This document shows positions 33,470 through 42,366 of a DNA stretch of 64,000 nt, piece after piece. The notes below the pieces were generated by a model. The model did no database searches and was not told the DNA's origin. It saw nothing but the letters and a program-made list of their open reading frames with translations. The translations under genes and the position numbers were made by a program. Origin of the DNA: Chryseobacterium sp. MYb264. Its GTDB lineage: Bacteria > Bacteroidota > Bacteroidia > Flavobacteriales > Weeksellaceae. Location: positions 3,472,001 to 3,536,000 of the forward strand of contig NZ_CP142422.1 of assembly GCF_035974275.1 (NCBI RefSeq). The letters are read 5' to 3'. Each line of letters begins with the position of its first letter. Position 1 is the first letter of the stretch.

Positions 33470-35502
33470 TGCAGGACACTCAAAAAAAACAGGTACTTTT
33501 AGTAGGGAACCCGAACGTAGGAAAATCAACGGTTTTTAATGCGCTCAGCAACAAAAAGCAGAAAACCGGAAACTATGCAGGGGTTACCGTAGCCAGCCAT
33601 TCAGGGAATTATACGTATAAAAACGAGGAAGTTGAGATTATTGATCTGCCGGGTTCTTATAGCTTGTATCCAAGTTCAGAAGACGAAGCTATCTTTTCGA
33701 AATATTTAATTGATAATCAGAAAGATTACGCCGGGGTTATTTATATTCTTGAAGCGCTAAGCTTAAAAAGAGGTCTTCTTTTATTCCAGCAGATTCAGGA
33801 CTTGGGAATCCCAATGATTTTGGTTGTCAATCAGATCGATCAGGCAGAAAGAAGAGGAATTGACATTGATATCCAGAAATTTTCTGAAGCATTAGGCATA
33901 AAAATTATTCAGACTAACGCTAAAGAGTATCTTGGCATTGATGAAATAAAAGAAGCTGTCTTTCAAAACGAATTTCTAAAAATAGATCACCTTTCTTTTG
34001 AAACACCAACAGAGCACAAAGATTTCATCCAGAAATTAGCTGCTCACAAGGGGTTTGATAGTGAATATAAGGCCTGGTTGAGCCTTTCTTTAGGAACGGA
34101 TCTCGGTAGGATTGACAGCATCACAGGTTTAATGAATGAGCCTGATGCTAAAAGTTTAGTTCCGAAAAGATTACAGGTTCAGGAAACCGTAAGAAGATAT
34201 CAGAAAGTAGATAAGGTTTTATCCAATGTAATTACCAAAAAACCGCAGTTCAAAGAATTGCTGACGGAAAAGCTGGATAAGGTTTTAGTTCATAAATTCT
34301 GGGGATATGTAGTTTTCCTTTTCATCTTGTTAATTATCTTCCAGTGTGTTTTCTTCCTGGCAGCGTATCCAATGGATGGAATCGACTGGCTTTTTGGTGA
34401 GCTTGGTGCTTTCGCATCAGAATATTTGCCGGAAGGACCTGTCAATTCTTTGATTTCCAACGGAATTATTCCGGGAGTCGGAGGAATTGTCATTTTTGCC
34501 CCTCAAATCGGGATTTTACTTTATTTCCTGTATCTTTTGGAAGATTCCGGATACATGGCGAGGGTTGTCTTCCTGATGGACAGGCTACTTCGACCGTTTG
34601 GGCTAAATGGTAAAAGTATTGTTCCGCTGGTTTCGGGGACTGCGTGCGCCATTCCTGCGGTGATCTCTACGAGAAATATTGAAAACTTAAGGGAAAGATT
34701 GCTTACCATTTTGGTAACGCCTTTTATGACCTGCTCGGCGAGGCTTCCTGTGTACAGTATTATCATTGGATTAATTATTTCAGATAAAACATTCTTCGGA
34801 ATACAGTATAAAGCCTTGGTTTTGATGGGAATGTATCTGTTAGGTTTTGCCGTAGCATTGCTTTCTGCTGCCATTCTTAAAGGTTTTATTAAAGATAAAG
34901 GAAAAACCTATCTTGTGATGGATTTGCCTACGTATAAAAAACCACTGTTCTTATATGATTTTAAAATGGTTTTGGGAAAAGTGTGGGACTTTATTACAGG
35001 AGCCGGAAAGATTATTTTCATTGTAAGTATCATCATTTGGTTTCTGAGTTATTTCGGACCCAAACAGCAGCCGGATCAGTTGGTGGCAACCAATGTTGAG
35101 CTCGATCATTCTTATTTGGCTAAAATGGGTAAAGGAATCGAGCCCGTTATTGCACCATTGGGATACGACTGGAAAATGGGCGTTGGAATCCTGACAAGTT
35201 TCGTCGCAAGAGAAGTGTTTGTAGGAACCATGTCAACGCTTTACAGCTTAGATGATGATGCTCCTGAAGTGAAAGTGATTGATAAAATGAGAAGAGATAT
35301 AAAACCGAATGGCGAGAAGGTCTTCAGTTTTGCAACCGGTGTTTCGGTACTCTTGTTTTATGCGTTTGCAATGCAGTGTATTTCTACACTTGCAGTAGTC
35401 TACAGAGAAACCAAAAGCTGGAAATGGACTGGCTTACAGGTAGCGATGATGACAGGTTTGGCATACTTTGTGTCGATGATAGCATATCAGATATTAAAAT
35501 AA
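33469..35502 (+). CDS. feoB: Ferrous iron transporter FeoB
   Basis: A 677-aa FeoB, the main Fe2+ importer of the inner membrane. The N-terminal G domain has GNPNVGKST (about residues 11-19), the switch region NYAGVTV, DLPGSYSL and NQID. A helical domain follows, then from about residue 275 the membrane part with duplicated Gate motifs (PLVSGTACAIPAVISTRNI with the transport Cys, TPFMTCSARLPVYS, and SFVAREVFVGTMSTLY). Length is on the short side for FeoB but all parts are there. Operon feoA-feoB-small Cys protein with 1-bp overlaps. Confidence 0.97.
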   Translation: MQDTQKKQVLLVGNPNVGKSTVFNALSNKKQKTGNYAGVTVASHSGNYTYKNEEVEIIDLPGSYSLYPSSEDEAIFSKYLIDNQKDYAGVIYILEALSLKRGLLLFQQIQDLGIPMILVVNQIDQAERRGIDIDIQKFSEALGIKIIQTNAKEYLGIDEIKEAVFQNEFLKIDHLSFETPTEHKDFIQKLAAHKGFDSEYKAWLSLSLGTDLGRIDSITGLMNEPDAKSLVPKRLQVQETVRRYQKVDKVLSNVITKKPQFKELLTEKLDKVLVHKFWGYVVFLFILLIIFQCVFFLAAYPMDGIDWLFGELGAFASEYLPEGPVNSLISNGIIPGVGGIVIFAPQIGILLYFLYLLEDSGYMARVVFLMDRLLRPFGLNGKSIVPLVSGTACAIPAVISTRNIENLRERLLTILVTPFMTCSARLPVYSIIIGLIISDKTFFGIQYKALVLMGMYLLGFAVALLSAAILKGFIKDKGKTYLVMDLPTYKKPLFLYDFKMVLGKVWDFITGAGKIIFIVSIIIWFLSYFGPKQQPDQLVATNVELDHSYLAKMGKGIEPVIAPLGYDWKMGVGILTSFVAREVFVGTMSTLYSLDDDAPEVKVIDKMRRDIKPNGEKVFSFATGVSVLLFYAFAMQCISTLAVVYRETKSWKWTGLQVAMMTGLAYFVSMIAYQILK

Positions 35503-35654
35503 TGGACTCTTCATTAATTTTACAATACGTAATTGTTCTGCTAATCGTTGCATTCGCCTGTTACTCTTTATTTAAGGTACTCAGAAAGAATTTTGCACCG
35601 AAAAAGTTTAGCTCAAAAAGAACCAACTGCGATAAGGATTGCGGTTGTTCATAA
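35502..35654 (+). CDS. FeoB-associated Cys-rich membrane peptide
   Basis: 50 aa from the ATG at 35502, which overlaps the feoB stop. One transmembrane helix (LILQYVIVLLIVAFACYSLF) is followed by a basic segment (KVLRKNFAPKKFSSKRTN) and the Cys cluster CDKDCGCS at the C-terminus. This matches the FeoB-associated Cys-rich family found after feoB in many bacteria. The Cys cluster on the cytoplasmic side may receive Fe2+ or sense redox state. An upstream extension of the frame inside feoB is not used. Confidence 0.85.
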   Translation: MDSSLILQYVIVLLIVAFACYSLFKVLRKNFAPKKFSSKRTNCDKDCGCS

Positions 35655-35728
35655 ATTTATAACGTTCCTTGTGGAAAACTAAACGAGTAGATTGATTTTA
35701 TTTTTTCTAATTTTGTAAAAAACTACAG

Positions 35729-36568
35729 ATGAAATTAGAAACAGTAGAATCATTAACTAACTCGTTTGAAGACTTTTCTCATACTACAGAAGAAGGAATC
35801 GAATTTTGGTTTGCAAGGGATTTACAACATTTATTAGGCTATTCTGAATGGAGAAACTTCAATAATGTAATTATTAAAGCTAAAACCTCTTGTGAGGTAA
35901 GTGATAATAAGATTTCAGACCATTTTGTTGATATCAACAAAATGGTAACACTAGGATCGGGATCCCAAAGAGAAATTGAAGATATTATGTTGACGAGGTA
36001 TGCTTGTTACTTAATTGCTCAAAATGGAGATCCTCAAAAAGAACCCATTGCATTTGCTCAAAGTTATTTCGCAATTCAAACGAGAAAATTTGAAGAAATT
36101 CAAAAAAGAATAAAAGAATGTGAAAGACTTCAGGCAAGACAAAAGTTTAGTCTTTCAGAAAAAGAACTTTCAGGTCTTATTTACGAGAAAACAGGAAATG
36201 ACAAGGATTTTGGGATCATTAGAAGTAAAGGAGATTTGGCACTTTTTGGCAAAACAACCCAACAAATGAAAGACATTCTAAATATTCCTCAAAACAGACC
36301 TTTAGCAGATTTCCTTCCAACAATTACTATTAAAGCGAAAGATTTTGCAACAGAAATCACAATCTTTAATACAAAAGATAAGGATTTGAAAACTGAAAAT
36401 GCTATTTCATCTGAACATGTAACAAACAATAAATCGGTTCGTGAAATTTTATTACAAAGAGGGATTGTACCCGAAAATTTACCTCCTGAAGAGGATATTA
36501 AAAAGCTGGAAAGGAGAGTAAATTCAGAAAGTAAGAAAATAGAAAAGAATCCAAAGAAATTAAAGTAA
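35729..36568 (+). CDS. dinD: DinD-like DNA-damage-inducible protein (BRO-N domain)
   Basis: A 279-aa DinD homologue. The N-terminal BRO-N domain has the typical EFWFARDLQHLLGYSEWRNF, then IIKAKTSCEVS and VTLGSGSQREIEDIMLTRYACYLIAQNGDP. The C-terminal half has FGIIRSKGDLALFGKTTQQMK and RPLADFLPTITIKAKDFA. E. coli DinD modulates RecA, and SOS control is known there; I see no LexA box here. TAATTTTG at 35708-35715 is a plausible -7 box. BRO domains are common in phage, but no phage genes surround it. glmM starts 3 bp downstream. Confidence 0.9.
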   Translation: MKLETVESLTNSFEDFSHTTEEGIEFWFARDLQHLLGYSEWRNFNNVIIKAKTSCEVSDNKISDHFVDINKMVTLGSGSQREIEDIMLTRYACYLIAQNGDPQKEPIAFAQSYFAIQTRKFEEIQKRIKECERLQARQKFSLSEKELSGLIYEKTGNDKDFGIIRSKGDLALFGKTTQQMKDILNIPQNRPLADFLPTITIKAKDFATEITIFNTKDKDLKTENAISSEHVTNNKSVREILLQRGIVPENLPPEEDIKKLERRVNSESKKIEKNPKKLK

Positions 36569-36571
36569 ATT

Positions 36572-37954
36572 ATGTCATTAATAAAAAGTATTTCAGGAAT
36601 CCGAGGAACCATTGGCGGTAAAGTAAATGATAACTTAACGCCGTTGGACGTGGTCAAGTTTGCTTCGGCATTCGGAACCTGGCTTCAGACTCAAAAAAAT
36701 AAAAAAGATTTAACGTTGATCATCGGAAGAGACGCCAGAATTTCTGGGCAAATGGTTTCTTCTTTGGTGACAGCAACGTTACAAGGTCTTGGAATCAACG
36801 TAGTTGATTTGGGACTTTCTACCACTCCGACCGTTGAAATTATGGTTCCGGAACTTAAAGCAGACGGTGGAATTATCCTTACCGCTTCTCATAATCCTAA
36901 ACAATGGAACGCTCTGAAATTATTGAATGATAAAGGAGAGTTCATTAGTGGTGAAAATGGGGCAGAAGTTTTGGCTTTGGCTGAAAGCGAAGACTTCAAC
37001 TATGCTGAGGTGGACGATTTAGGAAATTATGAAACCAGAGACGATGCTTTCGATATTCATATTCAGCAAATTCTAGACTTGCCGATGGTAGATGTTGAAG
37101 CGATTAAGTCTAAAAACTTTAAAGTGGTTTTAGATGCTGTAAACTCTACGGGAGGTATCGCAATTCCAATGCTGTTGGATAAATTGGGTTGTGAGACAGT
37201 AAAATTATATTGCGAGCCGACAGGTCATTTCCCACATAATCCTGAACCGTTAAAGGAACATTTGGGAGACATCTGTGAATTGGTGAAAAAAGAAGGCGCA
37301 GACTTCGGAATCGTTGTAGATCCGGATGTTGACAGATTAGCATTGATCGATGAAAAAGGCGAAATGTTTGGGGAAGAATATACGTTGGTTGCCGTTGCAG
37401 ATTATTTATTGAAACATAAAAATGGCGTGGCAATTTCCAACCTTTCTTCAAGCCGTGCTTTGAGAGATATTGCTAAAACTCACAATTCAGAATATTTTGC
37501 AAGTGCTGTAGGAGAAGTAAACGTGGTTACTTTGATGAAGGAGAAAAATGCAGTAATTGGTGGTGAAGGAAACGGAGGAATTATTTACCCTGAGCTACAT
37601 TACGGAAGAGATTCTCTAGTGGGTGTTGCTCTATTTTTAACACATTTAGCAAAGGAAAATAAAACTGTTTCTGAGTTGAGAGCAGGATATCCGAGCTATT
37701 TTATGGGTAAAAAGAAAATTGAGCTGACTCCGGAAATTAATGTGGATGATATTTTAACCAAAATGGAAAAAGAATATCAAAATGAAGAGGTTTCTACGGT
37801 AGATGGCGTAAAAATAGATTTTGAAAACAATTGGGTTCACCTTAGAAAATCTAATACAGAACCGATTATCAGAATCTATACAGAGGCTAAATCTCAGGAA
37901 GAAGCCGACAAATTGGGTGATGATATAATAGCTAAAATCAATAGTTTGATTTAA
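36572..37954 (+). CDS. glmM: Phosphoglucosamine mutase
   Basis: A 460-aa alpha-D-phosphohexomutase of GlmM type, making glucosamine-1-phosphate for peptidoglycan and LPS precursors. ISGIRGTIGG opens it. The catalytic phosphoserine is in LTASHNPKQWNALK, the metal loop is DPDVDRLALID, the sugar loop GEGNGGIIYPE, and the phosphate loop RKSNTEPIIRIYTEA. It is the Bacteroidota form, without tight linkage to other cell-wall genes here. It could also have phosphomannomutase activity; GlmM is favoured by overall resemblance to the phylum's single-copy enzyme. Confidence 0.93.
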   Translation: MSLIKSISGIRGTIGGKVNDNLTPLDVVKFASAFGTWLQTQKNKKDLTLIIGRDARISGQMVSSLVTATLQGLGINVVDLGLSTTPTVEIMVPELKADGGIILTASHNPKQWNALKLLNDKGEFISGENGAEVLALAESEDFNYAEVDDLGNYETRDDAFDIHIQQILDLPMVDVEAIKSKNFKVVLDAVNSTGGIAIPMLLDKLGCETVKLYCEPTGHFPHNPEPLKEHLGDICELVKKEGADFGIVVDPDVDRLALIDEKGEMFGEEYTLVAVADYLLKHKNGVAISNLSSSRALRDIAKTHNSEYFASAVGEVNVVTLMKEKNAVIGGEGNGGIIYPELHYGRDSLVGVALFLTHLAKENKTVSELRAGYPSYFMGKKKIELTPEINVDDILTKMEKEYQNEEVSTVDGVKIDFENNWVHLRKSNTEPIIRIYTEAKSQEEADKLGDDIIAKINSLI

Positions 37955-38079
37955 AAAAATTTAACAGCTAATTCATCATTCTAAAAAAAATAATTATTAA
38001 ATTTATAGTACTAAGATTTTCAGAACAGAGTATTTGTATATCTCATCTCTCAAGTCTTAAATCTTAAAACTGGTTTATA

Positions 38080-39459
38080 TTGGAAGAATATTTTGGAAAT
38101 GAACTTGTAAAAAAGTTCGAAGAAATGATGGAAACTCATGATGAATTATACTTTGATACAGAAGAGTTAGAAGACATTATTGTTTATTATCTGGAGCTTG
38201 GAGACTTTAATTATGCCGATACAGCGGTTACTTACGGTTTAAAGCTTCATCCCAATTCTTTAGATATCAAGATCAAAAAACTTGAGATTCTTCTGGAATG
38301 GGAAGAGTATAATACAGCAAAAGACCTTATTGATGAGCTGAAAGGTTCTTCTATGGAAAGCACAGACTTTTTGGTGTGCTACGCGAAGTATTATTCGAAT
38401 TTAGGAAATCCGAGAAAATCCATTGAAATATGTAAAAAAGCGCTGGAACTGAAAGAAGAAGAGAACTTCCTTCACAATTTTATCGCGGATGAATATGTGA
38501 ATCTTGGAGATCCTTTTAACGCGCTTAAACATTACAGAAAAGCACTTAAAGAAGATCCTACGGACGAGTATTCTTTAGAAAATTCCATGATTTGTTTTTC
38601 TGAACTGAATAAGAGCGAGGAGGCAATTGCCTTTCTTAATGAATATTTGGATGAATTTGCCTATTCAGAAATTGCCTGGTTTGAATACGGACAGTTTTAT
38701 TTCAACAGAAAGAATTATGAAGAAGCCATAAAAGGTTATGATTACCTGTTGGCCATCAATTCAAGCTCTGTTGGGGTATATGCCAATAAAGCGGCTTGTT
38801 ATGAAGCGCTGGGACAGTATAAAAAGGCCATTGAAGTGTATGAGGAAATGTTGGAGTTAGAATACACCAAAGCCTTTACATTTTATAAAATAGGCCTTTG
38901 TTATAAGGCTTTAAAGCAGCCCACTGTTTCATTAAACTTTTTTCAGAAATCATTGAGAGAAGATCCTCAGTTCTATCTGGCGATGATGGAACAGTCTTAT
39001 CTTTACGAAGAAATGGGCGGTATGACGGAAGCTCTACATTTTGCAAAAGAAGCGACCTTTCTGAATGGAAGTAATCTCGATTATCAGAAAAGGCTGGCAT
39101 TTTTATTCATTGATTCAGGAAGCTTTGAAGAAAGTCTTTCCTGTCTGAAGATATTGGTAGAGGCTGAACCGGCGAGATTTTATAATTGGTATGCGTATTC
39201 TGAGGTGCTAATGCTATTGGGGGAATATGAAGAAGCCATTATGATTTTAAATAAAGCGGTAAAAGCACATCATAGAGCCGAATTATTTTATCAGCTAAGC
39301 AACTGTTATCTAAATCTTAAAGAACAGCAAAAAGGGATAGAATCACTTCAGAAAGCTTTAGAACTGGATTCTTCATTGGTTTCGGATATGCAGAAAAAAT
39401 ATCCGTTTATTAAAGATGAAGTGAAAAAAGTAAAAGCTAAAGTAAAAAAGAAGAATTAA
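38080..39459 (+). CDS. TPR-repeat protein
   Basis: A 459-aa cytoplasmic protein made almost entirely of tetratricopeptide repeats, about 11 helix-turn-helix units, for example ALKHYRKALKEDPTDEYSLEN and YKKAIEVYEEMLELEYTKAFTFYKIG (each cut here to a part of the unit). Start is TTG at 38080 (MEEYFGNELVKKFEEMM), as the acidic opening segment before the first repeat seems to belong to the protein and the first in-frame ATG comes later. The basic tail KKVKAKVKKKN may bind nucleic acid. No enzyme domain; probably a scaffold. Ends at a bidirectional terminator. Confidence 0.85.
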   Translation: MEEYFGNELVKKFEEMMETHDELYFDTEELEDIIVYYLELGDFNYADTAVTYGLKLHPNSLDIKIKKLEILLEWEEYNTAKDLIDELKGSSMESTDFLVCYAKYYSNLGNPRKSIEICKKALELKEEENFLHNFIADEYVNLGDPFNALKHYRKALKEDPTDEYSLENSMICFSELNKSEEAIAFLNEYLDEFAYSEIAWFEYGQFYFNRKNYEEAIKGYDYLLAINSSSVGVYANKAACYEALGQYKKAIEVYEEMLELEYTKAFTFYKIGLCYKALKQPTVSLNFFQKSLREDPQFYLAMMEQSYLYEEMGGMTEALHFAKEATFLNGSNLDYQKRLAFLFIDSGSFEESLSCLKILVEAEPARFYNWYAYSEVLMLLGEYEEAIMILNKAVKAHHRAELFYQLSNCYLNLKEQQKGIESLQKALELDSSLVSDMQKKYPFIKDEVKKVKAKVKKKN

Positions 39460-39473
39460 TCTTAAATAAAAAG

Positions 39474-39499
39474 AAAATCCTGCGGAGATGCAGGATTTT
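39474..39499. terminator. Bidirectional terminator
   Basis: AAAATCCTGC and GCAGGATTTT, 10-bp stem and 6-base loop, between the convergent TPR and EamA genes. Confidence 0.9.
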
Positions 39500-39500
39500 T

Positions 39501-40391
39501 TTATTGTATTGTTTTTGGTTTAGATCTTAAAAATATTAATCCAGCAATGATAATTCCCGCACCTACGAATTGCATTGATGTTAATTTCTCACCATCCAAA
39601 AATCCCCAAATAATAGCAACGATCGGCATTACCAAAGTTACAGTTGAAGCAAAAAGAGGAGTGGATACTTTTAACAATCGATAATTCATCATCATCGCCA
39701 ATCCGGTTCCGAAAATTGAAAGTAAACTAACAAATAGTAATCCCGTTAAATTATTTTCATTAAAACTAAAGGTCGAAAAAAATCCTGAAAAAGCCAACGC
39801 AATTACCGATGGTAAAAATAAAACGAAAGAAAATACAAAAGCCGACAAAACTGTTGAAGAAACTTCCATTAATTTAGATTTTACCGTTGTTGTGCTCAAG
39901 GCGTAACAAAAAGTAGCTAAAAGCAATAACAAAATCGGCAGTAATTTAAATGAACCGCCTTCTCCGTCACCACCACCAAAAGCCAGTAAACAAACACCTG
40001 TAAAGCTTATTAAAGTCCCGATAATCTGTTGTTTTGTGGTTTCAAACTTCCAGATCAAAGAGCCGACAATAATCACAAAAATAGGCATCATTGAGTTGAT
40101 AATTCCTGCAATACTGCTGCTCACCTGTGTTTCAGCAATCGGAAATAAAAACATCGGAATAAAATTACCCGTAAATGCTGCTAAGATTAACCATTTTAAG
40201 TGCTTTTTCGGAAACAGTTTATATTTTGAGATCGCTACAGGCATTAAAATAATTCCGGCAATCAAAACACGCAAAGCTCCTACCTGATAAGGATTGAAAT
40301 GTTCTAAAGATTTTTTAATTAAAATAAAAGAAGATCCCCAGATAATACTCAAAACAATCAGAAGAATCCATTTTTCTTTATCTGCGTTCAT
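39501..40391 (-). CDS. EamA/DMT-family membrane transporter
   Basis: A 296-aa inner-membrane protein with about ten transmembrane helices in two EamA repeats (first: IIWGSSFILIKKSLEHFNPYQ; second starts near residue 150 with LLLLLATFCYALSTT). Members export amino acids, metabolites or drugs. The start overlaps the aat 3' end by 14 bp in another frame, so the two are co-transcribed. Substrate unknown. Confidence 0.9.
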   Translation of the reverse strand: MNADKEKWILLIVLSIIWGSSFILIKKSLEHFNPYQVGALRVLIAGIILMPVAISKYKLFPKKHLKWLILAAFTGNFIPMFLFPIAETQVSSSIAGIINSMMPIFVIIVGSLIWKFETTKQQIIGTLISFTGVCLLAFGGGDGEGGSFKLLPILLLLLATFCYALSTTTVKSKLMEVSSTVLSAFVFSFVLFLPSVIALAFSGFFSTFSFNENNLTGLLFVSLLSIFGTGLAMMMNYRLLKVSTPLFASTVTLVMPIVAIIWGFLDGEKLTSMQFVGAGIIIAGLIFLRSKPKTIQ

Positions 40392-41031
40392 TGTTTTTGT
40401 GTAAAATTTTTAAAAATTCTCTTTTGGGAATCATTTTCGCACCAAGACTTTCGAGATGTTCTGTATGAGACTGACAATCAATTAATGAAAGGTTATTTTT
40501 ATTACTTTCAACAAAATGAATAAAGCCAGCTTTGGAAGCATTGCTTACCTTGGCAAACATACTTTCTCCACAAAAAACATCGCCAACCTGCAAACCATAA
40601 AATCCACCAACCAGGTCTCCGTTTTGCCATACTTCAATGCTTTTTGCCAAACCATATTCATGAAGCTGAATGAAAGATTCCATCAATTCATCAGAAAGCC
40701 AAGTTCCTGTTTGTCCTCTTCGGCTAATTTCCTGACAATTTTGAATAACCTCCCTGAAATGTTGATTTTCGGTAAAACTGAAAACATTCCGAGCCAATAT
40801 TTTTTTCATCGATTTTGAAATCTTCAATTCCTCAGGAACCAATACAAATCGAGGATCGGGGCACCACCAAAGAATTTCTTCATCAGGATTATACCAAGGG
40901 AAAATTCCTAACTGATAGGCAAACCAAAGCCTTTCGATGGACAAATCTCCACCAAAGGCAATTACTCCTTCGTGCCCGTCATACAATTCCGGATCGGGAA
41001 ATGAAATTTCGTTTTCGTCTAATCGAACCAT
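40378..41031 (-). CDS. aat: Leucyl/phenylalanyl-tRNA-protein transferase
   Basis: A 217-aa L/F-transferase. It adds Leu or Phe to proteins with N-terminal Arg or Lys, marking them for ClpAP through the N-degron pathway. Family motifs: GLIAFGGDLS-like EGVIAFGGDLSIERLWFAYQ, GIFPWYNPDEEILWWCPDPRFVL, TGTWLSDELMESFIQLHEYGLAKSIEVW, and GGFYGLQVGDVFCGESMF, each present in partial form. It is co-transcribed with the EamA gene downstream. Confidence 0.96.
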   Translation of the reverse strand: MVRLDENEISFPDPELYDGHEGVIAFGGDLSIERLWFAYQLGIFPWYNPDEEILWWCPDPRFVLVPEELKISKSMKKILARNVFSFTENQHFREVIQNCQEISRRGQTGTWLSDELMESFIQLHEYGLAKSIEVWQNGDLVGGFYGLQVGDVFCGESMFAKVSNASKAGFIHFVESNKNNLSLIDCQSHTEHLESLGAKMIPKREFLKILHKNNERR

Positions 41032-41039
41032 TGTTAGAA

Positions 41040-41070
41040 AAAAAATCCCACTTCATAAAAAGTAGGATTT
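41040..41070 (-). terminator. Terminator of the DUF3127 gene
   Basis: Read on the minus strand: AAATCCTACT pairs (one mismatch) with AGTGGGATTT and runs into eight T residues. Confidence 0.75.
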
Positions 41071-41091
41071 GTATTTGATTGTATTCTTTAA

Positions 41092-41469
41092 TTAAAAAGG
41101 TAAATCGTCATCATCATCTCCTGCGAAAGGATTTTCGTTGGATACTGAAGATGCAGATTGAGAAGGTGCTGCCTGTGTAGGCTCTGAAGCGTTATCAAAA
41201 ACTTTTTCTACTCTCCATCCTGTAATAGAGTTGAAGTATTTAGTTTCACCCTGAGGAGAAACCCATTCTCTTCCTCTGATGTTGATTCCCACCTTTACAT
41301 TTTCACCTTCTTTCAAATTATCCAATAAACTAATCTTATCAGACAAAAATTCTATGTTTATCGGTTGTGGATACTGTTCCTGAGTTAAAATAACCATTTC
41401 TCTCTTTTGGAAACCGCTCGCAAATGTTTGAGCATCAAATATTTTCTTTACCGTTCCTTGTAATTCCAT
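41092..41469 (-). CDS. DUF3127 OB-fold protein
   Basis: A 125-aa Bacteroidota protein of family DUF3127. The first 90 residues look like an OB fold (MELQGTVKKIFDAQTF, KREMVILTQEQYPQPINIEF, NVKVGINIRGREW, KYFNSITGWRVEKV). A Ser/Ala/Pro linker leads to an acidic tail ending DDDDDLPF, like the C-terminal tip of single-stranded DNA-binding proteins, which recruits partners. A role in binding ssDNA or RNA is plausible but not shown. Confidence 0.9.
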   Translation of the reverse strand: MELQGTVKKIFDAQTFASGFQKREMVILTQEQYPQPINIEFLSDKISLLDNLKEGENVKVGINIRGREWVSPQGETKYFNSITGWRVEKVFDNASEPTQAAPSQSASSVSNENPFAGDDDDDLPF

Positions 41470-41566
41470 ATCGTAATTATTAACGTGGTAAAAGTAAGAA
41501 AATCAATCGTAATAAAGGGTACGAGAAAAAAAAAATGTAAAAATTTTAATTTTTTTTGCTGAAAAG

Positions 41567-41597
41567 TTTGGAGGTAAAAGAATTTATCCTATCTTTG
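41567..41597 (+). promoter_or_regulatory. Promoter of the tRNA operon
   Basis: TTTG (41567-41570), 19-bp spacer, TATCTTTG (41590-41597): an almost ideal Bacteroidota housekeeping promoter about 60 bp before the first tRNA. Confidence 0.8.
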
Positions 41598-41658
41598 CAC
41601 CACTGAAAACGGAAAACGATACAAGTTCTTTAAGAAATAAGTTTTCAGAATAGACAAC

Positions 41659-41740
41659 GCGGATGTGGTGTAATTGGTAGCCACGCCAGACTTAGGATCT
41701 GGTGCCGAGAGGCGTGGGGGTTCGAGTCCCTTCATCCGCA
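41659..41740 (+). tRNA. tRNA-Leu (anticodon UAG)
   Basis: An 82-nt cloverleaf. Acceptor arms GCGGATG and CATCCGC pair, discriminator A; the anticodon loop is CTTAGGA with TAG as anticodon; the long variable arm marks a class II tRNA; the T arm GGGGTTCGAGTCCC is normal. CCA is not encoded. Confidence 0.95.
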
Positions 41741-41746
41741 CAGTAT

Positions 41747-41822
41747 GCGAAAATAGCTCAGCTGGTAGAGCACAACCTTGCCAAGGTTGGGGTCGCGGGT
41801 TCGAATCCCGTTTTTCGCTCCA
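41747..41822 (+). tRNA. tRNA-Gly (anticodon GCC), CCA encoded
   Basis: Acceptor arms GCGAAAA and TTTTCGC pair, D arm AGCTCAGCTGGTAGAGC, anticodon loop TTGCCAA flanked by CAACC/GGTTG, T arm CGGGTTCGAATCCCG. Discriminator T at 41819 and an encoded CCA at 41820-41822. Confidence 0.96.
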
Positions 41823-41828
41823 CTCCAT

Positions 41829-41912
41829 GCCCTGGTGGTGGAACTGGTAGACACGCAGGACTTAAAATCCTGTGCCTCTTTTGGCGTGCGGGTTCAAGTC
41901 CCGCCCGGGGTA
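41829..41912 (+). tRNA. tRNA-Leu (anticodon UAA)
   Basis: An 84-nt class II tRNA. GCCCTGG pairs with CCGGGGT (two G-U pairs), anticodon loop CTTAAAA with TAA, long variable arm, T arm GCGGGTTCAAGTCCCGC, discriminator A. It is the last of the three-tRNA operon. Confidence 0.95.
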
Positions 41913-41914
41913 CT

Positions 41915-41948
41915 AAAACCCTCTGTAATTTATTACGGAGGGTTTTTT
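41915..41948 (+). terminator. Terminator of the tRNA operon
   Basis: AAAACCCTCTGTAA pairs with TTACGGAGGGTTTT (one G-U) and continues into T residues. Confidence 0.93.
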
Positions 41949-42366
41949 GTTTTATATCTTAAAATTTTTAGCTATCTATGGATCAAGCGCAAAATTTGGG
42001 GACTAAGCAAAAAGTTTAACTCATCAGAACGTTTTTTTTGTTACTCTCGCAGATTTTGCAAATGATGCAGATTTTTTCCTTGCACTTTACATATTGAACA
42101 CTATGTTCTCCAAGGTTTTTGACAACTACTAATCGTTGACAGGCTTACCAGGCCATTCTACTTATCAGAGATCACTAAGATTAAACAAAAAAATATCAGC
42201 AGCATCATCTGTGAGAATCCGTATATCTGTGGGAAATAAAAATATAGGTGCATTCGTGGCAAAAAAGATACTTCAACAATTTCTCCCCAGGTTTTGAAAC
42301 TGATCCTTCATCTTCCTTCTTCCAAGACAAATAAATTTTCTATTTTTGTGAAATTCCTTATTTCAA
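41949..42366. repeat. 418-bp gap filled with decayed repeat sequence
   Basis: No convincing ORF. It holds 'tctcgcagattttgcaaatgatgcagatt' (42046-42074), 'atcactaagattaaac', 'catctgtgagaatccgtatatctgtggg' (42206-42233), 'gtgcattcgtggcaaaa' and 'ccttcatcttccttcttcc', all relatives of text in other gaps of this window. At its end TATTTTTG (42341-42348) is a likely -7 box for the response regulator gene. Confidence 0.55.

Noticed and set aside
35729..36568. Prophage remnant (BRO domain)
   Set aside because: The protein matches DinD over its full length and its neighbours are housekeeping genes; no integrase, capsid or att sites.
41702..42065. Proteins across the tRNA cluster
   Set aside because: Both frames are translations of the three tRNAs and the terminator.
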